Shown here piece after piece: positions 30,315 through 41,454 of a stretch of DNA of 64,000 nt (its first letter is position 1; the number at the start of each line of letters is the position of its first letter). The position numbers and the translations under genes are program-made. This DNA comes from Parelaphostrongylus tenuis (Eukaryota > Nematoda > Chromadorea > Rhabditida > Metastrongylidae): positions 21,000-84,999 of the forward strand of contig JAHQIW010007198.1 of the NCBI GenBank assembly GCA_019055375.1. Direction: 5' to 3'. The notes beneath the pieces were generated by a model that saw only the letters and a program-made list of their open reading frames with translations, searched no databases and was not told the origin of the DNA.

Positions 30315-33300
30315 TCATCGAATATCATCCCTAGCAACAGAGTCAACATGTGTTTGATTTTTCAACACTGGTTTGATTTCCCAAATGGGAACATCACTGA
30401 AATCCGAACAACACGGAATTTCATCGACGTTGTCTGGGATGTACTCCTCTGCGCTCATCTAGAAAATTTCCACAAACAATAAATTTCGAAAGTGTTTGGT
30501 TAGTTCCAAGTTTCAAACATCTCTAACATTTGCTAGAACCAAGTAGAATGCAAAATCACTGTATTGAGTCGTTTCAAAATTTTGGCACTGCAGCGAGAAA
30601 GACCGAATTGACTGACCAAAAGTGATTACAACTCCACGATTTTGTTATCGTTCAATTGCGCATTTACTTGCAAACAATTTGAATACAACTTACCTGTACT
30701 TGCTTTGAAACGGAGCTGTCATGGAAACAAAATCGCCTGCTACTCATGCACGAATAGTTCGTAGGGATAAATTCTAGTGAAATGACGCACAAGATTAAGG
30801 GAGCTTGCGCCAATGATACGATGGCAAGAAGGACGGCTTGCTGTATGCTGTAGGAGCAGCATAAAGTGATTCGCAAGTTTCAAAGTTGGAGAGAACAGTG
30901 TGGAGGATCAGTCGCGCTCGGACCGTCCAAAGGAAGCTCCATCAATCATGCGCGCCGCTTAACTATCATTTTCCCCTACGCGCCATTGGCGCATGAGGAG
31001 CAAGAGAACTTGTTATCACGAAAGCTCCATATTGAAGCAACTATAGGCAAGTTATATAAGAAAATGTTCGCAAGAAAATGCCCAATTGAACGGATACCAA
31101 AATCATGCAATTTCAGTTCTTGCTAATAAATTTGGTGATTATTGCTCTAGAACCAGAACTTATGAAACCATCTAATAAAAGTCAACTCACCGAGATTGGT
31201 GCTGTCACAGATCCACAAGGATTTTCAGCCTTTATAGAGATCGAACTTGACAAATCAGGGGCCGAGTGTCCACTGTTACTGTTCTCAGAACTTTTCCAGA
31301 AGATCATCAAACTCCTCGTACCCCAATAGACGAGTATAAGAAAACAGCATGCTAAGAGAACCCATAATTACGTTACAATTTCATATCAGAACTTTTCAAA
31401 CCCCCAATCGTATCATATTCTAATCTAAAAAATTTTTAGGCGTTCGTGAGGACTGCTCACTAACTATCTTTGTATTTATCAACATGATTTAGTTCGAATC
31501 TCGCTTCTAAATATCATATAGCAGGAACTAAACGTCTGGAATAAGACATGTATTCTACGGCTTTTCTGTTTTATACTCTAACTAAGACAGATCGATTGTT
31601 CACAGTCGTTGCTGCTCGCTGCGAATCTTCTTCGTTGTCGTTCAATCGTAGCTTCAACGGTTTAGCACCGAGTACGAACGGCTGAGCATAGCCGGCACGA
31701 TTACCATCGGCTTTGAGAAAGCCAAAGACGCCGAAAGGTTGTCATATGATTGATAATCCAAGATGTCATTTCAAAATGATAAAGAATTAGAAAGCGTTGA
31801 AAATTTTGTTTAAAAGGTAGAACAGGGATGAGAATAAACCTACCTGAAAAAGAAGAAATAAACAAAACTGTAGACGATGTCAGAGGCCAGTTATACAAAA
31901 AATGTTGTGCTATTCCAAAACGTGCATCCACAATGAGCATGGCACTCTCAACCTAACAGAAAACAACTTTGAATGAAGTTCATGTTCTATAAAGGTCAAA
32001 AGTCCAATCTACTGCAAAAGGCCGAAAAACCAAAAATAGTGGGGTCAAAGCAATGATCGTCATTCAACAATAAATGAAATGACTGTTCAATTATATATCC
32101 AGAGATTCTGAGTTTTGTAGAGTCAGAACGCGAACTTTCTATATTTCAACCCCAAACGGAGTTGAACCATCGCTGTAGCCTTCTCGCGAGCGCGTGCTAA
32201 CTACCACCTCACCGGGGCCCCTGCTCTGCTATTACTCTTCCTGTATGACCTTATTAACCACATATAGCGTGATTGTCAGCTTAACTGAGTTCAATGCTGT
32301 TAAGTGCTTACCAGATCAACCCTTCTATGGGTGGTTGCTGGCAGCCTCGCTGATTTATGTCGAAGAAAGAGTGGTAGCAGAGCGGTGGCCTCGGTCGTGT
32401 AGCGATAGCACGCACCCCCTAATACGGAGGTCAACTCTGGCCTGGATCGGAACTTTGGCATATCGCTCAATATTCTCGGACATGTAGTTATAACATGGCA
32501 TAAAAACAGTAATATATGGCTTTCTGGTTCAATCGTACCTCTGCGAAGCGATCCTGCAGTTGATATGAGAGCTTCGTCGATGATTTCGTGACTGACTCAA
32601 AGTGAGATGGTGTAAGTAGGATATCCAAAATGTTGTAGTCATAGAACAGCCCACAATAATAGACTGGGAAGAAAGTTATTCGCAAAAGCTGAACACAGAA
32701 TGTAGTAGAAGTTATGTAGAGGACGTAAAAGAAAACTTCGTACCTTGGAGAGAAGACCAGGAGTCCTCAAATACGACGACTTTGAGTAAGTTGACACCAG
32801 ATCGTCTTTGTCATAGAGCGATATAACATTTTGAAAGACTCCAAGCCTCTGCTCTCGTCGAATATCAGCAAAACGAAGACGAATAGACAAAGCGTAAGTC
32901 ACCGATGGTGAGAACAAAGCTCCCTAAAGAAAATTCTTCAAATTTTCATCGAGTTAAACACCTGTACTTTTTGTTTGGTGTTGGAAAAGCTTTCGAAGGA
33001 GGAGAAAACACAGCTTTTCCAAAATTGATACAAGACTTCGAAAATTAGAGGCGAAGAACTTTCTGTTTATCCTTCTACTAACAATTTATTGGTTTGATGT
33101 GCCACTTCCAACATAATAACCAGTTGACTTCCAAAAACCCACGCTGGGCGTGTCCGCCAGGGTGTGAACGACTCCACCTCTTCTGCCCTGACTAGTCGCC
33201 AACTGCAGTACTACTTTTCGTTGCAAATCCGCACTCGAAATAGTCCAAAACTATATGCGGGTCTTGCAACGAAAATCAGTAGTGTAATCAGCAACTGATA

Positions 33301-34128
33301 GAAGCAGAAGAGGTAGAGTCGTTCGCGCGTTGGCGCACACGCCCATCGTGGGTCTGCAGGAGTCAACCGGTTGATTCTTCACTGCCTGATAGAAAAATGG
33401 ATGAAACCCTCGGCTCTGATCAATTTCAATGAATGATCAAATTCCAGTGACTGGGATAGAAGGATTAGCGTACCCTGAGTGAGGGATCAAACCATCCAAG
33501 ACGTGTGTGTCGCAGGGTATCTCAGGTCTACTGCTACGTGAGCTTGGTGAATTTTCTTGAATCATATATCAGTATCCAGTTTCCCTTGAGTCCACACCTG
33601 TGGTTATATATCATCGTAATGTAACGTTAAAATCAAATTATGTAGTAATTAAAACCAACATTGTGGTTCGGACTACAGGTTCAGCCTGAGTATGGCGGCG
33701 ATTTGTGCTCCGCAGTTCCTAATAACAACTATCAATACTAAATACAATGCTGAAAGTTCTGCGACTACCGCATCTACTCGAACCCATCTCAACACGCTAA
33801 AGTCCATTTCCCTATTCAAAGAACAGAAATATTCAAGTTTCCTTGCTATCAGTGATATTCCGCCCATCGCTAACCCTCTTTAACACTTTCGCTTCAATAT
33901 GATGAAACCGATACACACGTATCCGAGCTGTCTGGTCGGCTTAGAAAGATTAATGGGAGCCTCATCACAAATGTTTGGTGAATTTTGGTTTGAAAAGGAT
34001 CAAAGAAACCTCTCTAAGGGTAATTTTGGTGAAAACAACGCCAATCCGTACTTCATAGCCGTCCGAACCGTTCATGAGCCGAAAAGACACTTTCGTCGTA
34101 ACGAATGGGTTATCAGGAGTCGTTGTGA
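30315..34128 (-). CDS. seip-1: Seipin (lipid-droplet biogenesis protein), N-terminus missing
   Basis: ER membrane protein at lipid-droplet contact sites, with a lumenal beta-sandwich between two membrane spans. Exons: 34052-34128 (5' edge uncertain), 32744-32923, 32539-32688, 31844-31952, 31191-31351, 30315-30458. All junctions are in phase. Landmarks: NPFVTTKVSF (family FPVANVSL); LFSPSVTYALSIRLRF and QRLGVFQNVISLY (family LELELPES and LGMF); LLRITFFPVYYCGLFYDYN; VDARFGIAQHFLYNWPLTSS (family GLRYLLYNFPMT); second span ending CCFLILVYW; acidic, Ser-rich cytosolic tail ending ARDDIR. Stop is TGA at 30315. The first membrane span and start must lie upstream of 34128 and were not found. It is the first gene of the three-gene train. 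Confidence 0.92.
30585..31160 (+). mobile_element. Deleted mariner element, copy B
   Basis: The left end has GATTTTGTTATCGTTCAATT and the right end CCCAATTGAACGGATACC, with longer inverted flanks (TTTTGGCACTGCAGCGAG against TTGCTCTAGAACCAG). The interior encodes an SGRP-like linker remnant: CAGTCGCGCTCGGACCGTCC at about 30908. It lies in the last seipin intron, ending 30 bases before the exon 31191-31351. Confidence 0.65.
32125..32475. mobile_element. tRNA-like head-to-head element, family A
   Basis: The left minus-strand arm carries ATGGTTCAACTCCG and GGTAGTTAGCACGCGC. The right plus-strand arm carries AGCGGTGGCCTCGGTCGTGT and GGAGGTCAACTCTGG, ending CATATCGCTCAATATTCTCG. A GAAAGAGTGGTAGC spacer phrase is present. 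It lies in a seipin intron. Confidence 0.55.
33118..33360. repeat. Hairpin element with TTGACTTCCAAAAACCCACG ends
   Basis: The left arm GACTTCCAAAAACCCACGCT is inverted in GTGGGTCTGCAGGAGTCAAC. The middle arms ACTACTTTTCGTTGCAAATC and GGTCTTGCAACGAAAATC pair. It lies in a seipin intron. A minus-strand family B SINE fragment follows at 33400-33545. Confidence 0.6.
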
Positions 34129-35580
34129 CTTGAGGATTAAAAAGCTCGTGCATAGTAAGTGAAACGAATAAAATTTCTCATGAGACACCCGTAAGGGTTG
34201 AATAATTCATCATCTGGTACCAAAGTCCTGCAAAGGGCCTCCAAAATTAACAGATAAACAACCAAAAACGAGATGAGTTTATCACTCTGGGAACCATGAG
34301 GATCTTTTGATGCTCACCGCGCGATGTCAAACCTCACTCAGCAACAGTAATGGCGGCGTTGCGTCTTGTGGGAAAAGCAGGGAGACAGCCAGATACGCAG
34401 AAAGAAACCTGCCTGAGTGCCGCGCAAGCGACGTCGCGACGCCACCTGTCCATTAACGCTAGTCGTTGAAGGGTTATATCAAATCACGCTGGCCGATCAT
34501 CACTTATGTAGAGGTAAAAATTATCTTACGTTAAAATATAATGTGATAAGCTCCCGCACTGCCCAGGCTACTATGTTTTCCGACGAAATGGCACAAAGCT
34601 ACTAATATAATATTTACCCCACAACGAGAACGCTCAAATGGAATAGTTGCTGAATGTATTCAAATGCATTGAACCTATTCAAAAGAATTGAAAAGAAAAG
34701 TGGCTGATATTCTTCGATGTTCTAAAAGAGAATTCTCAGAAGCGTTCCCGTTACTAAATAGGTAACCGTAATTTCACACAGCATATTGGCGCCGAAAGCA
34801 TAACTGCTGCCACTCTAGTTCAATAACCACCCACTTCCATAAAACTTCGGCATGAACAACGAAAATTATCTTAGGAACTTCCAAAAATTCGTTATTTTAC
34901 CGCTTTGTCATAGCAGAGCAAGGGCTTCGGTGGACTAGTAGTAATACGCCTCGTCGTATGTAAAACGCAAGTTCAACTCTCGCCTAGAGTCGAAAGTTTT
35001 CTACATCACTCAGCTTCCTTGCATATATATACACATATATATGCATATATACACATGAACATGCATATATACATACACATTTATGCATATATATATATAT
35101 ATATGCGTATATAAACTATACTTTCTCAAAACTAGAAGAGGTTAGTAAAAGTTCTACAAATACAAAAGCTAACGTTTCGAGATTTCGTTTACTTCAGAGA
35201 TAAGACAATTATAGCAAAGCAAATCTGAATACTCAGAACAAATCCAAAAATTAGTGAAAATCTCATCCTAATCATTTCAAATTCCCATCTTTAAAACAAA
35301 CGCGCCATCCAGGTTCTTATTCGGAAAAGTTCACTAGGATGATGTCACAAACTTAAACCCTACTCAGATTAGAAAAGTTAAAAAAAAACAAGCTTCGGTC
35401 GATTATGTTTGAAACCTCGCTCAAAAATTCAGTACGGTCGATAGAATGTTTTGAGCCTTTGAAAGCTATAGCATGACATTTCCAGTGGTAAATGTATGTT
35501 TCGAGGTTCTCGGACTCTCCGTCAGTACCACCACAGTACTACAGTCCAGACCATAATATCAGGTGGTACTACTTCACTTC
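34129..35580. other. Gene-poor stretch upstream of seipin exons
   Basis: Should contain the seipin 5' end, but I could not identify a membrane-span exon. It holds a TTAACCC-type GC-rich element (about 34285-34478), a plus-strand tRNA-like arm (34925-35015: GGTGGACTAGTAGTAATACG, then CAAGTTCAACTCTCG) and an AT-dinucleotide tract (35020-35115). Confidence 0.4.
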
Positions 35581-36070
35581 TGATAACATGACAAGATGTT
35601 TTGAGACGATTGTTATGGGGCCTGATATGGGCACTTATAAAATGCTAGACAGGAGTCTGTTTCGTCCATGCGGACACCTCAGTAGCACAGTCTCCGTTGG
35701 TTCAGCCAATCTCTTGAGGATATATCAATCCATATAAAAGAATCGACGCCGAATGATAGAACACCGCAAGACAGGTAACAAAATCCCCTGACACTGCAGC
35801 AACCACGGTCGAGTGTTTGCGGTTGGTAGATGATTGTCGGGGGATTCGAGGTGGTAGCACCTGACTTGCGATGATCTATCATTAGGCGTCGATTCTTTTA
35901 TGTAGATGGGTATATCCCAAAAAATAGGCTGAACCGATGGATACTGTGCTAGTGAGGAGTCCGGAAAGACGAAACAGGCGTCTGTTCAGCACTGTATAAG
36001 TGCCCATATCAGAAGTCATAACAACCGGCTCAAAACATGCCAATCACATTATCATTGTTTTGAGTGAGGT
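35580..36070. mobile_element. Inverted-repeat element with hammerhead motif in each arm
   Basis: The arms pair over about 160 bases (GACAGGAGTCTGTTTCGTCC against GACGAAACAGGCGTCTGTTC, then CAGCACTGTATAAGTGCCC against GGGCACTTATAAAATGC). The same design as 6640-7110. The plus-strand hammerhead at 35946-35992 has GUGAGGA for the core, intact GAAA, stem II GUCC-GGAA-AGAC and triplet UUC. The minus-strand one is listed separately. Confidence 0.75.
35642..35688 (-). ncRNA. Hammerhead ribozyme motif, near-canonical
   Basis: GUGCUA, CUGAGGU, stem II GUCC-GCAU-GGAC, GAAA, stem III CAG-ACUC-CUG, GUC cleavage triplet, UAGCAU. One core base (the last A of CUGANGA) is U. All stems and the GUC site are present, so decay is slight. 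Confidence 0.75.
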
Positions 36071-37059
36071 CTAGTCTATAGAAACAGTTGAGAGCAGGGT
36101 ACTATTCCATTTCGTCTAGCCTGATACATCCTCGGCACCGCTCCTATAAGTAGTAGTGGCGAGCTGTAGGGTATGTGGTACTCAGTGATGAGGCGGGCGA
36201 AAAACGCCGAAACCTAGATATCTCATCGAAAATGCCATACCCGATCTCTGAAGGGTTCAAAACATTCTACCAAACTATGATTTAGGAATGGATCGAGAGG
36301 CAAAATGCATCGACATTCCAAATCATGGGACATCCCTCTCTCACTTTCTAATTTGAGTATGGTTCATCTATATATTGTGTGTCGGCACACCAATGGCCTA
36401 TCCCGTATAAATAATCAAAGGCGTGAATTTTCTTTGAGAACTAGAACATTAGAATGATTTCTGAGTGACGTTCTTACTAGATTTAGGAGATATTAACTGG
36501 ATAATTGAATATTGCTTGGAGTAGTAGATCGTTTAGACTCTTTGGAAGACTAAATCATTGACAAGTTGATCATTGTACTTGAAGTAGTTATTCCAGTTCC
36601 GCAACTTTCAAAAATAGTTCCCAAGATACTATTACTAACGAATACCTCTTAATCACGCATGCCTTCGCGCCATATCCGGGATCGATTTTCATGGATCTAA
36701 GTACACACCTCGTCCATGTAAGTTTCGAAAGCAACAAAACAGAGAGTGAAATATAGCTGCTTATTTTACGATTTTAGAGTTTCCTAAATGTTTCCTTTTT
36801 TTCTGCTTTAGTTATGAAATTGTTTGACTGAGTTGATGCACGTCAATATGACTCTTTCAAGCTCTAAGAAGGCAAAGCTGCCGAAACTTCAACCACCGAT
36901 ACGAAATCTATTGTACTATTTTGTAAGATTAACGTGTATTAACAATCTCGTGTTTGCTGTGCAAAAAAAGTTACAAAACTATAATAACTATTCAGTATTT
37001 TTTTTCGATAAGCAGATCCGAGACTGTTGATTATAGTACCTACTGAATAGAATAATGCA

Positions 37060-37330
37060 GCGCAGTAATGATACAATGGCTGACGTTTTGGCGGTGTCTT
37101 CTTCACAGCCTGGAAGAGTCAAGTTTCGACATGCAAAGATCCTAGCCAGCCAATCACTCTCATAACCAAAGCAAACAAAACATAATACGTAAAAGGGGTA
37201 CTAAGTTTCAACTGTGTTCTGAAAGTGTTTGGCTGAGTAGCTGTACGTCAAATTTTGACTTTTCTAGGCTGTAAAGAAGGGGTGATACCGCCGAAACGTC
37301 AGCCACTGTATAATTGCTGTGGTGTATTAT
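37060..37330. mobile_element. Inverted-repeat element with degenerate hammerheads
   Basis: Minus strand 37078-37110: GGCU, GUGAAGA, short stem II, AAAA, CGUC, AGCC. Plus strand 37267-37304: GGCU, GUAAAGA, stem II GGGGUGAUACC-like, GAAA, CGUC, AGCC. Stem III is reduced to a single C-G pair. A partial relative is at 36830-36930 (GAAGGCAAAGCTGCCGAAAC). Confidence 0.55.
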
Positions 37331-38469
37331 TGTATTCCATGGACATTACTATCGATATCCTCGGACCTGCTTCTGAAGAAAAAACGCTGGAATATTCGAT
37401 CTATGCCAAGGTTGATAGATAGTTGCTTCTGGCAATTATTACTATTATTCTGCAGCTTCACTACAAAACGCGAAAAGTTACGTCTCAAAAGACTCCTAAT
37501 ATAGTAGAATGAATGCCGCTCAACTTGCCTTTCATTTCAAATGAAGAAAACGATATCAGTAAGAAATTTTTGGAAAATTAGCACTTGAGCAGATCAGAAA
37601 CGTCAACTCAAAAAACATATGAGAGCTTCCGGAATATAATCACACGGGCACATCACTCCAAATCTCAGCGCAATTTTTTCCCCCTGAAATAACGTCATTC
37701 ATTTGGCTTGATTTTGTTCGGATTTTCTCATTTAACAGAAAAATGAACGACAAAAGAAACAGCTGAAAATCACAGATCTGCTTGGAATACGAATAGATTG
37801 TAGTCTTTGCGTTTCCTATTGTGATTACGAAAGTATGTGACTTAACTAGATCACACGTAACATAAAACTATAACTGAAAGCGAGATCTCGAGAAGCACTA
37901 GCCGCTCGGAATTAATGTTATACTGAGAATCTTATTTTAACTGGTCAAACAAACCCTTTGACCCTTTCATTATGAACCCAGCATAAGATCAATCCAATCA
38001 GAACGGTGTGAATGACTCTTCATACACGTGATCTTTCAAACTGGCTGCTAAAAACCATTCATTCAAAGCTCCTTAAGTGCTTTTTAGGCGCCTTGTGAAA
38101 TGTAGAACAAAATGAGGACCTCAGAAAATTACTTCGTCATTCCTAAACTGATTTCTGGCTACTACATCATCAGCAATATAAGTTTGATGCGATGATCTGC
38201 AACAATGCCACCGATTAACTTTGATTAGGTTAAAAAACAGTACACCACAAAATATATAGTAATAACTCTTTACTCTAACTATACCGAGATCCGTGGCACC
38301 ACTACATCGCTGAGGCCACCAATTTTCTCAATCAAAATTCTTAGATGCATATTTACATCATAAAAGTGCGCAATGACCCTAATTAATTCTAGCGGATTAC
38401 CGGCATCTGTTTACCAAAGCAAACCCGTTGAGGGCTGAATGCTGGAAAAGCGATAGTTTACAACAAAAG

Positions 38470-38720
38470 AAAGAGTGGTAGCAAAGCTGGGGCGTCAGTG
38501 GTGTTGCAGTAATACGCGCCCTCAACATGAGTGAAATGCGTGTTCAACTTTCGCTTGAAGTCGAAAGTACTGCATACCACTTAATAGTCTAAGAGAATTG
38601 AGCGGTGAGCAGAAATTCGACCTCAGACGGGAGTTGAAGCCGCGTTTCACCTATACCGGGGGCTCGTGCCAATTGCGCCATCTCTCATTACTTATTCCTT
38701 AAAAAACCCTATGATAGCTA
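38470..38720. mobile_element. tRNA-like element pair, family A (tail-to-tail)
   Basis: A plus-strand arm at 38480-38575 (GTGTTGCAGTAATACGCGCC, then GTGTTCAACTTTCGC) is followed by a minus-strand arm at 38600-38700 (box B-like GCGGCTTCAACTCCCGTC). Flanks GTACTGCATACCACTTAAT and GAGCGGTGAGCAGAAATTC meet in the middle, the opposite arrangement from 20655-20895. Confidence 0.55.
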
Positions 38721-39797
38721 TCAGCCACCAACCCTTAAGAGGTCATTTTCTGATCGGGTATGCGACATCGTTTTTGAACCCAGTTAAGCTGACGTCTGAG
38801 GTTGAATTTCTGCTGACACTGAATTCTCTAAGATTTAACTGAAGCTTCATAACATTGCGAAAAACGTAGCAAAAACATTACCAATCCCGAATATTACAAA
38901 TCACAATGGCTGTCAGCCTGACTGGGTTTATGAAGCGATATCGCATATCTGACGAGACCTGTTAAAGGTTGGTGGCTGGAAAAAAACATTCTACTCTGGT
39001 TACCTCAAATTTGGGCTAGTAGTTAGATAATCTTTACTCTATCGAAGACAAAAAATTTTCCAGCTAGCAGACCAATTTAAGCATTCAGAATGGAAATTTT
39101 TTCTTGTAGTATAAAGTAATGAGTAGCCAATGCGTGTTCTCTATCATACTGTCTTTTATCATATTCTACCCCTTACTCATTACTGGAGTATAACACAGTG
39201 GGATATTCAGTTGTTTTGATGAGATACGAGCTAGAGTACAATATGTCAGTTATGCTTATTACATGGAACATAGGGCACTGGATTGAATTTAATTTTCCAC
39301 CTCAGCTGAATCCCATTGCCTCAGGTAGCTCATATATGAACACCTTCAAGATCACCTAAATTACCGTAATTAATATTATTTATGTAATTAGACTGTTAAT
39401 AAAGAAGATTTTCAAGAGAAAAGTGAGATGAGATTTGAATTTTTGAGATTTTCAGTGCAACAGCGGCAGTGCAAAGAGAACAATACATTAAAAACCTTGA
39501 TTATGCATTGCTAGATGGAATCGTGCTTGTTCTATCACATTTGTTTTCGGAATACAAAGAAAAAACAGTTGAAACTAAGTTCGATGACGTCATTTTGTAC
39601 GAGACACTGCATGCATAATGATATTGATAAAAAAAGTCGATAAAGCCGACAGCATTCCCATCTGATCTATATGACGTCGCTCATCATTCAGGAGGAATCA
39701 TTTGCTTGTTGATTAGGTAAGGAGAATAAAGTTTACAAAGTAGTCATAGACGGAGCTTGACGTCTTCGATGGTTGTTATAAATCTCGCAAAGGAGGG

Positions 39798-40075
39798 ATG
39801 AGATAGAGCAGCGGTTAGTAATGCGATGTATTAGAAAAATGAGGCCATCAGTGATACACTGGTTCAATCTCTCCTCAATTCTCTCTTCCAATCACTCCAA
39901 TGGACGTACAGGATTGCCCCAGCTCGGGTACCATAAGGATTGCACGATGAATCGTCTCAACTACTATTCTACGACATCCATCAAAAAGATCAATCCTCAA
40001 GCAGCAGCCGAAGCAACATTTCAAATATTTGAAGACCTTTATCTTCGACTGTTTCTTAGAGACATCTCTTGAGAT
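39798..40075 (+). mobile_element. tRNA-derived SINE, family C
   Basis: Head GATAGAGCAGCGGTTAGTAA, box B-like CACTGGTTCAATCTCTCC, then CTCTCTTCCAATCACTCCAA, GAATCGTCTCAACTACTATT and GCAGCAGCCGAAGCAACATT. The same body occurs at 16635 and 54718. Confidence 0.6.
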
Positions 40076-40079
40076 TAAT

Positions 40080-40440
40080 ACGTCTTCCCAGCATATTTTA
40101 AGCCTTTCATGAGCACTGTTATTAGCACTAATACAGTGGAACACACGTGTTTCAGCCTTATAGCCTTGCCAATTACAGAGTGCCTCTCATCTCCGATTTC
40201 TCTTGGGGTAAAGACCCCTTACATAGAGGTATTGTCGACGGAAACGTTATACCAAGTGTAAAATGAGGAGGGCTGTCTCTATGTAGGAAGGCTCTGTCCC
40301 AAGAGGAATCGGCAAGGACCAGGGGCAGGGTTCACCTGAGTATGCTACAAGACCAAAACCCATATATTGCACTGTATGAATGCTCATAACATAGCTCTTG
40401 AAAGGCTTAAAATATGCTGTCAGGAGATTTGAAGACCTTT
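40080..40440. mobile_element. Inverted-repeat element related to the hammerhead palindromes
   Basis: The left end GAGCACTGTTATTAGCACTA with CACACGTGTTTCAGCC is inverted in part at the right (GTATGAATGCTCATAACA). The minus-strand core at about 40125-40175 reads UUGGCAA with GAAAC and CACGUGUGUUC, too degenerate to call. It shares CCTTACATAGAGGTA with 55005-55405. Confidence 0.5.
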
Positions 40441-40539
40441 GTAGAGGATAAATCAGAAGAAACGAATCGAATGTGAAAAAAGCTAAGATCTACACAGTAA
40501 ATTAGATACAATCTCGTTGCTGAGACCCATGTTTCAACC

Positions 40540-41100
40540 CTTGAGGGACAAGGCCCTGTTCACTATTTTCTCAGACCTCTGATTATCCGTTCGATAGTTT
40601 AGATTTCCAGAGATTTCAATATCATAGTTTTCCTTTGAATAAAAATCTTTGGAGCGCTTTATCAACGGAATGAAGATCACATTCCACACTCTACTAGCAT
40701 TTTTTTCTCAGCTAGATCTTATGGATGGTCTTAACAGAATTCCATTGAATATTTGATAGCATAGACTTTGCTGATACTAAAACCACGTCTGATTTTAGAG
40801 AACGTTCTAAGAGAGTGTGGAAGAGCGAAAAAGGATTACATTTCACAGCTTTGCCAACCAACTCGGGCAGCACCCTTCGTCTTTAGCCAATCCTCCTGTA
40901 ATTTGAGATCGCAGAAAATTTCGTGAGGCGTGCCATAATGCGCCGCGAAAGTGAAATATAATCTTATTTTCGCTGCTATAGCGCACTAACAAGGTCTTTT
41001 AAGAAACCAAGCACCCCCCCCCCCCCCCCGAGATCATGGTGATTTAGGCTCTCGAATGACTACTAAAAGTCTGATAAAAAAAAGCGAAAAAGGCCTTGCA
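40540..41100. repeat. Foldback element, CGATAGTTTAG family, with C tract
   Basis: Several copies of the foldback phrases: CCGTTCGATAGTTTAGATTT, AACGGAATGAAGATCACATT and, inverted, AAGTGAAATATAATCTTATT with CTCGAATGACTACTAAAAG. A run of about 17 C residues starts at 41017 and may be an assembly-sensitive site. Confidence 0.4.
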
Positions 41101-41454
41101 TCAAAGGATTCAAAGATAAATCCCGAAAACAGGATTGTATCCTATATTGTAGTAGCGGGTTGTGTAACATAAATAAATATTCCACACCATATTACATGCC
41201 GCTGTCTTCCTCTGGGCAATGAGAATAAATTGTCCACATTTTTTGTATACACTGAGCTGAAGCAAATCTATACATGGTTTTTGCATGGTGTGAAATGGAT
41301 TTTGGAAGCAAACCTCTCCTCGAAAACTTAGCTACTACACATTCGTCAACTTCAAACTTAGCGATCGCATTTTCTACTTACACACACAAATCGGCAATCG
41401 CTCATACACCTTGAATAACTATATCCTTGCCGAATAACATACGCTGATCCAATG

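Noticed and set aside
33673..33867. Minus-strand segment with a hydrophobic stretch (LSALYLVLIVVI)
   Set aside because: It falls between two seipin exons (34052 and 32923) that already join in phase 0, so it cannot belong to that gene, and no other partner was found.
35020..35115. CRISPR-like or functional tandem array
   Set aside because: It is a simple AT-dinucleotide and ATGCATATA-type microsatellite.
36140..36235. Additional hammerhead (GUGAUGA, GGCG...CGCC, GAAAC)
   Set aside because: Stem II and GAAA fit, but stem I next to the core does not pair and no good cleavage triplet is placed correctly.
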